Source: an uncultured Bacteroides sp.
GTDB taxonomy: Bacteria; Bacteroidota; Bacteroidia; Bacteroidales; Bacteroidaceae
Direction: 5' to 3'
Length of the DNA: 64,000 bases
Assembly (NCBI RefSeq): GCF_963676325.1
Contig: NZ_OY781099.1
Location: 2,294,001-2,358,000, forward strand
A program made the translations under genes and the position numbers. Shown here piece after piece: positions 17,703 to 24,991 of this stretch (its first letter is position 1; each line of letters starts with the position of its first letter). The notes beneath the pieces are model-generated. The model saw only the letters and a program-made list of their open reading frames with translations, did no database searches and was not told the origin of the DNA.

Positions 17703-17710
17703 TATTTTTG
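17703..17710 (+). promoter_or_regulatory. -7 promoter element for the 17814 lipoprotein
   Basis: TATTTTTG with an upstream TTTG at 17681-17684 (spacing 18). The resulting leader is about 100 bases and holds two hairpins: AAGT..TTGAC/GTCA..ACTT near 17720-17748, and AAATCTC/GAGATTT near 17760-17784. Confidence 0.5.
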
Positions 17711-17813
17711 CAATAATTAAGTAATTGACTATCAGTCATTAACTTAAATAAACAAAAACAAATCTCGCATCCGATCAGAGATTTAATTTTTATAACCCTA
17801 ACTACTATTTTTT

Positions 17814-18566
17814 ATGAGGACCTTTAAAATTATCGCATTAATGGTGGCGGCTACAGGAATAGCCATGACATCATGCCAGAACAATGATTCTGAAATTTCA
17901 GCTTCTGCTGAGAAGTCTTTGGGAGTTCAGCTTCAGGCTGTAAACAACACCTATTCTTTCACCCCTGCAACAAGGGCGTTAAAAACAGGTACTTTGAAAT
18001 GGGACACATGTCAGATGTATGTTTCCAGAGTTCATCTAACTGCAACCAGGCATCAAGGAGATTCGATATCAACAGAGTTTTCCGTTAACTTGAAATTCAA
18101 AGAGTCTAAGTTGGCTGATCTATTCAATGCAAACTCACTGCTAGGCGATGTTACTCTTCAATCTGGGATATACGACAAAATCTCAATCCAGATTGAGTCA
18201 GATAAAAAGGATGCAGGAAAATCTCCAGTGTTCTATTTATCCGGAAATTACACCAATGCCGCAGGAACTGCAACTCCTATTGCTTTAATAGTAAACAAAG
18301 ACCTGAAATTCATGGCTACAGCAAAAGACAGTGTTCAACTAAACTCTGCTGCTGACTATACTGCTTTGTTCCAGTTAGACTTATCTAACTATATAAGCAA
18401 CGGCAATATCACAGAAACTGATCTTGATAAAGCAACGCTTACTAATGGAAAAATAATCGTTAGTGAAACTTCTAATGCTGAACTTTATAAGAAATTCTTC
18501 AGAAGAGTTTGTCTTATCGATGCATTTAAACATGCTGCTTTCAAAAAATTAAACGGTAAGCACTAA
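17814..18566 (+). CDS. Lipoprotein, DUF4382-like
   Basis: A 250-residue lipoprotein with signal MRTFKIIALMVAATGIAMTS and lipidated Cys21. The mature part is beta-rich: MYVSRVHLTA, FSVNLKFKESKLADLFN, LQSGIYDKISIQIESDKK. The arrangement 'variable strand - L.dLl. - l..G.Y..i.l.i' is that of DUF4382 proteins in Bacteroidetes; function is unknown. The C-terminus ends in a basic tail (KHAAFKKLNGKH). It is monocistronic, with its own promoter and a strong terminator just after the stop. The domain name is from memory of the pattern and should be treated as probable. Confidence 0.65.
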   Translation: MRTFKIIALMVAATGIAMTSCQNNDSEISASAEKSLGVQLQAVNNTYSFTPATRALKTGTLKWDTCQMYVSRVHLTATRHQGDSISTEFSVNLKFKESKLADLFNANSLLGDVTLQSGIYDKISIQIESDKKDAGKSPVFYLSGNYTNAAGTATPIALIVNKDLKFMATAKDSVQLNSAADYTALFQLDLSNYISNGNITETDLDKATLTNGKIIVSETSNAELYKKFFRRVCLIDAFKHAAFKKLNGKH

Positions 18567-18594
18567 TAAAATTCGGCATAATTTATGCCACCCA

Positions 18595-18630
18595 AAGAGG
18601 CTACTCAAAGTTGATTTGAGATAGCCTCTT
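18595..18630 (+). terminator. Strong hairpin terminator after the 17814 lipoprotein
   Basis: AAGAGGCTA-CTCAAA pairs with TTTGAG-A-TAGCCTCTT around loop GTTGA, followed by a T run. Confidence 0.8.
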
Positions 18631-19185
18631 TTTTATTTGACCGGACATTAATCAAGGCAATGTTTTATGTAAAGCAGTATTATTTGAATACATTATATTT
18701 TACAGTAGTATTTTGAAAACATAAAGCGCTATATAAATGCATTTTAAGTTCACAGACAAAGCATATTCCGCCCAAAAATAAACATTAAACAGTATAAATT
18801 CAAAGACAATTTGTTTATATTCATAAATTTCTCCTAATTTACGACTCTAAAATAGCCCTCATTACAAACTGATAATCAGCGATGAAACACATTTTAACTC
18901 AGCTTCAAGGGTAAGAAAGAAAATCTCCCGCCTGAGATTTCGACAAGACATTTTATTTTTCAAGATAAAAGCCTGATTATTAGGCGCGGGATTTTTTATT
19001 CCACCCCCTATAAAAACAAAAAAGAAGGATCATTTTTCCGCGCTTATTTACCATGGTTTCACAACACTCATCCGGCACTATTACTATCATTGCTATCCTA
19101 ACCAGAATCAATATCTTCATTTTCTAAATCTTCGAGGTAAAAGCTATCCTTTTCTCAATAATAACCACGTAGTGTTTTCCGGAAA
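18631..19185. other. Gene-free stretch
   Basis: No supported gene. An imperfect GC-rich hairpin (TCCCGCCTGA near 18925 with TTAGGCGCGGGA near 18980) followed by six T residues looks like a terminator with nothing obvious before it. The rest is AT-rich with no recognisable frame. It may be remains of lost genes. Confidence 0.4.
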
Positions 19186-19345
19186 GTCTCAGCCTAACAG
19201 AGTTGAAACCATACTATGTCATTAAGCGTAAACTCACGCTACAGGTGCATGGTCTCAGCTAAACCAAGTTGAAAGCATAGCATTTAGGAAAAGAGCAATT
19301 ATATCTGGCATCGGGAAGTCTGAGCCTAACCAAGGAAACCAGACC
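19186..19345. repeat. Three degenerate direct repeats at exact 66-bp spacing
   Basis: Units start at 19186, 19252 and 19318 with GTCTCAGCCTAACAGAGTTG, GTCTCAGCTAAACCAAGTTG and GTCTGAGCCTAACCAAGG. Similarity fades about 35 bases into each unit. All frames hold stops, so if it once encoded a 22-residue repeat it is now decayed. Confidence 0.5.
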
Positions 19346-19405
19346 TTTCTTAATCATTGCGATCATGAATATCTCAATCTTCTTGTTATCTATTCACGGC
19401 ATTCT

Positions 19406-19569
19406 CGGTTTTGCGTCACTTTTGGTGGAAGATATTGCATTGAACCTCTTATTTTTAATGTTTTGCCGACTTTTTACCAAGTTCAATAAATGGCTTATCA
19501 AAAACATGTAGAACCTTGATTGGATAATACTTGAGACAGTCTGCTTCCACCAAAAGTGACGAAGAACCG
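19406..19569. mobile_element. 164-bp element with 26-bp terminal inverted repeats (MITE-like)
   Basis: CGTCACTTTTGGTGGAAG (19414-19431) and its exact reverse complement CTTCCACCAAAAGTGACG (19544-19561) bound the core. The match continues outward (CGGTT...AACCG) with about two mismatches. There is no open frame of note inside, so it would be non-autonomous. No clear target-site duplication was identified. Confidence 0.5.
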
Positions 19570-19619
19570 CATTTTATATTTTTAAGTTGTTCCTATTCGT
19601 TTATTTCTCCACGCTATTG

Positions 19620-19690
19620 TGATTCCGATGCGATTCGAACACATGCCCCACGTTTTAGAAGTACATTTCTTTATCTGGCTGATACTAATC
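19620..19690 (-). pseudogene. Decayed tRNA-Arg(TCT), inverted relative to the intact copy
   Basis: The minus strand aligns end to end with the intact tRNA at 19961-20034. It shares CTTCTAA (anticodon TCT), CGTGGG-CATG-G and TTCGAATCGCATCGG-ATCA. Changes destroy the D arm (two bases lost, GG of the D loop changed) and one anticodon-stem pair. GATT/AATC pairing at the acceptor end is kept. It is 71 rather than 74 bases long. Confidence 0.75.
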
Positions 19691-19935
19691 AATTGCACAT
19701 TTTACAGAAAATGTAACCCCTAAAACAGAAATTATCAAAAAAATAATCTGCTTTTGAAGAAATATTTTTTGCACATTAAAGGAGTCTCAGAAAAGCTTCT
19801 AACTAATTTATTAACAGACCATTTAAGTCTTAAAAGTCCCTATTTAAGGCATATTACAAAAGTATTCACGAGGAATATTATTCGTGAAATGCAAAAAATA
19901 ATTCGCAAAACCTTTTGAGTTTTCAGAAATAATCG

Positions 19936-19943
19936 TACCTTTG
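19936..19943 (+). promoter_or_regulatory. -7 promoter element for tRNA-Arg
   Basis: TACCTTTG with TTTG at 19914-19917 (spacing 18), ending 17 bases before the tRNA. Just upstream is a TTCACGA/TCGTGAA hairpin (19866-19889). Confidence 0.6.
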
Positions 19944-19960
19944 CATCGCATTTAAGGAAT

Positions 19961-20034
<74 letters not shown>

Positions 20035-20036
20035 CA

Positions 20037-20064
20037 AAAAGGTAGTCTTTTAGGCTACCTTTTT
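20037..20064 (+). terminator. Terminator after tRNA-Arg
   Basis: AAAAGGTAG and CTACCTTTT pair around a 9-base loop, followed by more T residues. It also faces the end of the minus-strand lyase gene and could serve both. Confidence 0.7.
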
Positions 20065-20082
20065 TAGTTTTATATCCTCATC

Positions 20083-22701
20083 TTACTGCTCAGAAACTTT
20101 AAAGTTACTATAAAGTGACTCACGGGTGCACATTTGTCTCAAACCTATTTTGCCTGATTCTATTGCAGGAAAGCCATCGGTTGTGAAACGGAAATAACGA
20201 TCTTTGTTATTACATGTAACACGCATCATCAATATTTTATTATTCTTGATAATAGTTATATGATGCATTATGTTTGTCTGAAAAAGCTGAGGACAAAGAT
20301 ATTCAGGGCTAAGATTTGTACCTGCAAGTCCTTTTCCTGTTTCGGGCATGTATCGACGGGCACGAATATAATCAGGATTTGTTATGGGAGAATCATTCTC
20401 AAAAGCGGCATAACTAAGATGCAATGCATTCATGTGATTGAAATAGGTATTCATAGCAGGAACTTCACGCAGGTTATTCCATTCTGCAATATCTTTTGAA
20501 TAGGGAGCCTTTCCACTTCCTTCTGCTTGCAGATATATGATATTTACAAAGCGATTAACGGTATCTAAACGAACAAAGTCGTAATCTACTTTTATATTCC
20601 CCTTAAAATCCTTTTTTGTCCACAGAACAACATGATCGGCATCACTAAGAGGAGTTGAACCTGCATTGAAACGCATTCCTGAGCTTGTATTTGTTATTTT
20701 AGCTCGCTTACCGTCAAGGAACCATTGATTCGTCCAGTCTTCGGTTCCATTATCACTCATCTTTTCTTTCCAGCTAACATTATCCAACTTATCGAAAGCT
20801 TTCTTCATGGTTTGATCATTGTCGGTTCCAAAATAGAATCCTGGCTGAGTAGGTTGATTATAGCCCACATTCTGTGTAACAACACTTAACCGATAAATAA
20901 TATCTTCAAGGAAAGAAGGGAAACGATAAGACGTTTCATAAGGAGTGAGATAAATCCGCAGTTCATTATTATCTTTTGATCTCCAGATGACCTCTTCACG
21001 CCAGTCGCCAAGAATATCAGCTGCCAGACATGGATTTGCTTTAGATCCATTATTCGAAAGAATGCCGTCCTTCTTTCCGTCAAAAAGAGTAATAACGCCA
21101 TCACCGGTCCACTTTTCAATGCGTGTGCCATCAAGTAATTCTCTGCTTAAATCACCATCCCACCATACGGCCATATTAATAGACGGAACTTTCTTTGATA
21201 TAAGCTCCCCTTTGCAGGAAAGTAGTCCTCCTGATTGAGAAGACCAAATCTCACATCCGGCATATCTTGGGTCTATATCGGCACACATACATCGGCCAAC
21301 ATCTGATGTTGAAGGAATCTTTACCAATAATTCTCCTGTTACGGCATCACGCAAACTTGATCCTGCCGGACTTGGTGCATATTCATGACTTTGCCATACC
21401 TCGAGACCGGGATGAGAAGGATCAATATCTGTAAGATGCATGGCATCACCATGTCCCAACTTAGTTGTATGAAGAGGTGTACCATCATGATCAATGGCAC
21501 ATGCTCCGTAAATTACTTCATCTTTTCCATCGCCGTCCACATCGCCAATACGGATATTATGATTTCCCTGATCTTCGTAATCCTTGTACTTCTTATCTGT
21601 TGAAGTATCAAATACCCACAAACGTTTTAGTTTCCCGTTTCTGAAAGTCCAGGTATGCATCACTGATTTACCATTATAACCTCTTCCCCAGAATATGCAA
21701 GGAGTTTTTCCATCAAAATAACCCACTGCTCCCAGCTGTCTATCTACTCTGTTTCCATAGTTATCTCCCCAATCTTCTACTTTTCCCCTTTCAATATAAG
21801 GTCCACGCGCCAATTCCTTTCCGGTTCGCCCGTCTACCACAGAGAAATATTCCGGTCCTGTTAGAATCTTGCCATACATTCTTGATGTTGAATCACGATT
21901 GACATAATCAGTAACCCCATCACCATTAGTATCTCCTATTACTTTATTATCACCAAAGCGAGTTCCCTCACAAGTTTTCATAGCAACTTCCGCACGTCCG
22001 TCGCCATCAAAATCATAAACCAGGAACTGAAAGTATTGCGCACCCTGACGAATATTGGGGCCTAAATCCATTTGCCACAAACGAGTACCATTTAACTTAT
22101 ACGCTTCAAGTATAATTCCTCCGGGACACATCCCCGCTTGCGAACAAGCATAAAAGGCGCCCATCCTTTTTATTACGATTTCCAGTTCGCCATCGCCGTC
22201 CAAATCACCAACTGAAGCATCATTGGGTTGAAACAAAGCGGCCGATTCAAATTTTAGCGGAGCCAGAGGTATAGAGATATACGGTTTCTTGGCCCGTTCT
22301 ACTGATAAAAGATAAGTAGCAATAGGTTTTCCAGCCTTCTTGTTCTTATTATGGATGTAAAGTGAATAAAGCTGATCTTTAGAAGTATCTACGCCATGAT
22401 CTGTATAATATGTAGAATTAGTAAGAGGCTCATTATTAATCTTAACAGGCACTTTACCCGAGGTGGTACGATAAATATCGAAACTTATATCAGAAGCATC
22501 CTTTTTAAACATTCTCCACGAAACAGATACTTCTCCCTTCCCTCTATGGATGGCGATCATTCCTCTGTTGGGCTTATCAGTCAATACAACCTTATAATTA
22601 GGAATAGGCTTACAATAAATAATTGGGCTAAATGCAATATTACAGAACAAAACAGATAAGGTTAATACTAATCTGTTTACTTTTAAATAGATTGGCTTCA
22701 T
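20083..22701 (-). CDS. Rhamnogalacturonan lyase, polysaccharide lyase family 11-like
   Basis: An 872-residue exported enzyme that should cleave the rhamnose-galacturonate backbone of pectin rhamnogalacturonan I by beta-elimination. A signal peptide (about 30 residues, ending IIYCKPIP) is followed by a fibronectin-like start (NRGMIAIHRGKGEVSVSWRMF). An eight-bladed propeller carries repeated calcium-binding DxDxDGxxE segments (VGDLDGDGELEIVIKRMG, FDGDGRAEVAMKTCEGT, IGDVDGDGKDEVIYGA), as in YesW/YesX lyases. The C-terminal 200 residues form an added domain. No SusC/SusD pair is adjacent, so it is an orphan lyase in this window. It has its own promoter (22736-22743). Confidence 0.88.
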   Translation of the reverse strand: MKPIYLKVNRLVLTLSVLFCNIAFSPIIYCKPIPNYKVVLTDKPNRGMIAIHRGKGEVSVSWRMFKKDASDISFDIYRTTSGKVPVKINNEPLTNSTYYTDHGVDTSKDQLYSLYIHNKNKKAGKPIATYLLSVERAKKPYISIPLAPLKFESAALFQPNDASVGDLDGDGELEIVIKRMGAFYACSQAGMCPGGIILEAYKLNGTRLWQMDLGPNIRQGAQYFQFLVYDFDGDGRAEVAMKTCEGTRFGDNKVIGDTNGDGVTDYVNRDSTSRMYGKILTGPEYFSVVDGRTGKELARGPYIERGKVEDWGDNYGNRVDRQLGAVGYFDGKTPCIFWGRGYNGKSVMHTWTFRNGKLKRLWVFDTSTDKKYKDYEDQGNHNIRIGDVDGDGKDEVIYGACAIDHDGTPLHTTKLGHGDAMHLTDIDPSHPGLEVWQSHEYAPSPAGSSLRDAVTGELLVKIPSTSDVGRCMCADIDPRYAGCEIWSSQSGGLLSCKGELISKKVPSINMAVWWDGDLSRELLDGTRIEKWTGDGVITLFDGKKDGILSNNGSKANPCLAADILGDWREEVIWRSKDNNELRIYLTPYETSYRFPSFLEDIIYRLSVVTQNVGYNQPTQPGFYFGTDNDQTMKKAFDKLDNVSWKEKMSDNGTEDWTNQWFLDGKRAKITNTSSGMRFNAGSTPLSDADHVVLWTKKDFKGNIKVDYDFVRLDTVNRFVNIIYLQAEGSGKAPYSKDIAEWNNLREVPAMNTYFNHMNALHLSYAAFENDSPITNPDYIRARRYMPETGKGLAGTNLSPEYLCPQLFQTNIMHHITIIKNNKILMMRVTCNNKDRYFRFTTDGFPAIESGKIGLRQMCTRESLYSNFKVSEQ

Positions 22702-22735
22702 AGAATCTAAATCTTAAGGAATTAATATTTCTGGG

Positions 22736-22743
22736 CAAAGTTA
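22736..22743 (-). promoter_or_regulatory. -7 promoter element for the PL11 lyase gene
   Basis: Minus-strand TAACTTTG matches TAnnTTTG, about 35 bases before the ATG at 22701. Confidence 0.5.
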
Positions 22744-22803
22744 AGTATATAACAGCTATCAGCAATGTCTTAAATAGCTTAAACACTGCACTTATTGCTT
22801 TTT

Positions 22804-22955
22804 TAAATAAAGATTAAATGTATCAGCAAAAAAAAGATAAATTACCCCAATCGATTCTTAATTACTATTTTTCTATTAGCTTCATTACCTTCAGCCATAC
22901 TATGGGCTAAAACTATATCAAATAGTGATGGGCATTGGAACAATTTGAAGAAGTA
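22804..22955 (+). other. Open frame with a hydrophobic segment but no ATG, possible gene fragment
   Basis: From about 22804 to a TAG near 22955 one frame reads a basic start, then RFLITIFLLASLPSAILWAK, then TISNSDGHWNNLKK. It looks like a signal/anchor segment. There is no ATG in frame, so I treat it as a possible relic in the AT-rich micropeptide region. Confidence 0.2.
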
Positions 22956-22970
22956 GCAAGGTAGTAAAAC

Positions 22971-23111
22971 ATGCTTTTTAAAAATGATAATATTTTAAAT
23001 AAATTAATTCAAATTTCAGATTATAAATCAAATAATTTTATTAAATTTGCTATAGTTGATACATGTTATGCTAGTGGTTATACATTTGGTAAAGCTGCTA
23101 GAGTTCAATAA
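22971..23111 (+). CDS. Small 46-residue peptide, possible relative of secreted micropeptides
   Basis: An ATG frame of 46 codons in very AT-rich DNA. The N-terminal half is polar and Asn/Lys-rich (MLFKNDNILNKLIQ) and the C-terminal half is IVDTCYASGYTFGKAARVQ. The glycine/alanine-rich tail with FGKA recalls the mature parts of Bacteroidetes double-glycine peptides, but this frame has no leader of its own. It ends 19 bases before the double-glycine frame at 23131. It could be a real gene or the remains of one. Confidence 0.3.
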   Translation: MLFKNDNILNKLIQISDYKSNNFIKFAIVDTCYASGYTFGKAARVQ

Positions 23112-23130
23112 CAAATAAAAAAATATTAAT

Positions 23131-23196
23131 ATGGAACTAAAAGAATTAGACAAGCAAGAATTAATCAACATCCAAGGAGGCACTTATGCAAACTAA
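23131..23196 (+). CDS. Double-glycine leader micropeptide (bacteriocin-type signal)
   Basis: A 21-residue frame, MELKELDKQELINIQGG followed by TYAN. This is the pattern of bacteriocin-type leader peptides (M-x-LK-L-x-K-EL-x-x-IxGG), which are cut after GG by peptidase-domain ABC exporters. The frame stops four residues after GG. An overlapping hydrophobic peptide begins in the +1 frame at 23186. The two may be one gene split by a frameshift or a coupled pair. No exporter gene is in the window. Confidence 0.5.
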   Translation: MELKELDKQELINIQGGTYAN

Positions 23197-23290
23197 TGAC
23201 AAAAGGAAAGCTAAAATAATAATATTTATAATCGTAATATTGTTTTTTTGCTATTTTGCAGGTTCCGCCATAGGGCATTTAATTAAATAA
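23186..23290 (+). CDS. Hydrophobic micropeptide overlapping the double-glycine leader frame
   Basis: 34 residues: basic MQTNDKRKAK, a single membrane segment IIIFIIVILFFCYFAG, then SAIGHLIK. It overlaps the preceding frame by 11 bases (+1 shift). The AGSAIGHLIK end resembles the Gly/Ala-rich tails of secreted Bacteroidetes micropeptides. If joined to the 23131 leader by a frameshift, it would make a peptide of about 50 residues with leader and mature part. A hairpin at 23333-23362 follows. Confidence 0.4.
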   Translation: MQTNDKRKAKIIIFIIVILFFCYFAGSAIGHLIK

Positions 23291-23332
23291 ATGAAAATCC
23301 AAAAAATATTTTCAATTTAGGATTATACTATT

Positions 23333-23362
23333 GAAAGTGGGGCATATTACAGCCCTACTTTC
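23333..23362 (+). terminator. Hairpin terminator after the micropeptides
   Basis: GAAAGTGGGGC pairs with GCCCTACTTTC (one mismatch) and is followed by TATGTTTT. Confidence 0.5.
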
Positions 23363-23592
23363 TATGTTTTATACTAGTTATTAATCATGTAGTACATAAA
23401 TATTCCGTTTCATAAGGTTCATAAATTTAAACTCCAATACCTATAAACCTGGTTCTATTTGATCTACAATATCTTTAGCCTTTTTATTCCTAAAGAGAAT
23501 GTCTATTTTTCAATATAGTTCAAAACTCTTTATCTATTAGAATGTTATATAAAAAGACACTCTAAGGAAACAATAACCAATAATATAAAACC
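23363..23592. other. Gene-free AT-rich leader before amrS
   Basis: I see no coding frame, RNA or good -7 element here. The only structure is a loose TTTAGCC/CCTAAAG pairing near 23480. Confidence 0.3.
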
Positions 23593-24618
23593 ATGAATTT
23601 AGGGAAATGGCATAAACGTTCGCTTTATCAGGAAAAAGCGGAAGGTAACAGCGTCCGCTGTCATATCTGCCCGCATAACTGTCTGATTCATGAAGGAGGA
23701 ATGGGTATTTGCAAAACCAGAGTGAACAAAGGTGGTGTTCTCTACTCCATCTCCTATGGAAATCCTTGCTCGATAAGTATAGATCCTATCGAAAAGAAAC
23801 CGCTGTTTCATTTCCTTCCGGGAGAAAGGATTTACTCGCTGGCAACTGCCGGATGCAACTTCCGCTGTCTGAATTGTCAGAACTGGCAGATTTCTCAAGC
23901 TTCACCGCAGGAGTTGGATCATTATGATCTGATGCCCGAGGAAGTGGTGGAACAAGCTATTGCACACAACACTAGATTGATTGCATTTACCTATACTGAG
24001 CCGACGGTTTTCTATGAGTATATGTATGACACTGCTAAAATAGCACACGAAAAGGGATTGAAAACGGTATTTATCTCTAATGGATACATTAACCAGCAAC
24101 CTCTTACCGACCTTTGCCCCTATATTGATGCAGCAAATATTGACCTGAAATGTTTCGATGATGCCATTTATCGTAAACTGGATGGCGGACGCCTGCAACC
24201 GATACTCGACACACTCAAGACTCTGAAAGAAAAGAATGTATGGCTTGAAATCACTAATCTGTTGATTCCGACCTATACTGACAATACTGAAATGATTGAA
24301 AAGATGTGCCATTGGCTGGTAGAAAATGGTTTTACGGAAACTCCGCTACACTTCAGCAGGTTTTTCCCGGATTACAAGTTGATGGACTTACCACCTACAC
24401 CGGAATCGCTGCTTATTCAGGCTAAAAAAATTGCTCTTAAGGCCGGACTAAAGTTTGTCTACATAGGAAACATCCCGAGCCTCAACGGTGAAGATACACA
24501 CTGTCCGGCATGTAAGCAGACAATTATAGAGCGCAACTACTTTACTGTAACCAGAAATTCTATTAACAAAGGGAAATGTAACTTCTGTGGAGAACCAATC
24601 TCCGGTGTATGGGAATAG
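23593..24618 (+). CDS. amrS: AmmeMemoRadiSam system radical SAM enzyme
   Basis: A 341-residue radical S-adenosylmethionine enzyme of the AmmeMemoRadiSam system, whose reaction is still not established. It resembles pyruvate formate-lyase activases. The N-terminus has a second Cys set (CHICPHNC, GICKTR). The cluster motif is Cys88-x3-Cys92-x2-Cys95 (GCNFRCLNCQNWQI), followed by FTYTEPTVFYEYMYD and the SAM-binding ANIDLKCFDD. The C-terminus ends in a zinc-ribbon-like HCPACK...CNFCGE. It is convergent with the Memo-AMMECR1 fusion gene at 24992-26431, which carries the other two components of the system. Confidence 0.93.
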   Translation: MNLGKWHKRSLYQEKAEGNSVRCHICPHNCLIHEGGMGICKTRVNKGGVLYSISYGNPCSISIDPIEKKPLFHFLPGERIYSLATAGCNFRCLNCQNWQISQASPQELDHYDLMPEEVVEQAIAHNTRLIAFTYTEPTVFYEYMYDTAKIAHEKGLKTVFISNGYINQQPLTDLCPYIDAANIDLKCFDDAIYRKLDGGRLQPILDTLKTLKEKNVWLEITNLLIPTYTDNTEMIEKMCHWLVENGFTETPLHFSRFFPDYKLMDLPPTPESLLIQAKKIALKAGLKFVYIGNIPSLNGEDTHCPACKQTIIERNYFTVTRNSINKGKCNFCGEPISGVWE

Positions 24619-24623
24619 AAATC

Positions 24624-24657
24624 AGGCTATCTCAAAATACAAAAAATGAGATAGCCT
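24624..24657 (+). terminator. Terminator after amrS
   Basis: AGGCTATCTCA and TGAGATAGCCT form a perfect 11-bp stem with an A-rich 12-base loop. Confidence 0.7.
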
Positions 24658-24991
24658 TACTTATAAAGCTACAAGTTGTAATAAATAAATCCCCTTATTT
24701 CTAACTCTTAAGAAATAAAACAGAGCTAAAATAAGGGGAACTACTTTAAATAGATTTCAAATTATAAGATTTCTACTTTGGAGATTCTATTTTGAGACAA
24801 CCTCACAATTATTATCTTTTTATCTTATAATACCAGTAACGTTTATTCAGCGCCAGGTATAATGAGCCGAAAGCTTATTTCTTCCCAGGTTTATTATGAT
24901 ATAAACAAGCCTAAACACCGCTCCACTGTTCACTATAGAGCAGTTGTACAAAACCTAAGAGCTGAAAAATATTATTAAGCCGAAAGGCTAT
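24658..24991. other. Gene-free stretch between convergent Amr genes
   Basis: Holds a second inverted repeat, CCCCTTATTT (24691-24700) with AAATAAGGGG (24729-24738), with a 28-base loop. Otherwise no gene is seen. Confidence 0.4.

Noticed and set aside
19186..19345. Considered as a CRISPR array
   Set aside because: Units diverge after about 20-35 bases, there are only three, spacers are not distinct, and no cas gene is in the window.
19531..19716. A 61-codon plus-strand frame in the gene-free patch
   Set aside because: It spans one end of the inverted-repeat element and the decayed tRNA-Arg; the apparent protein is a translation of those sequences.
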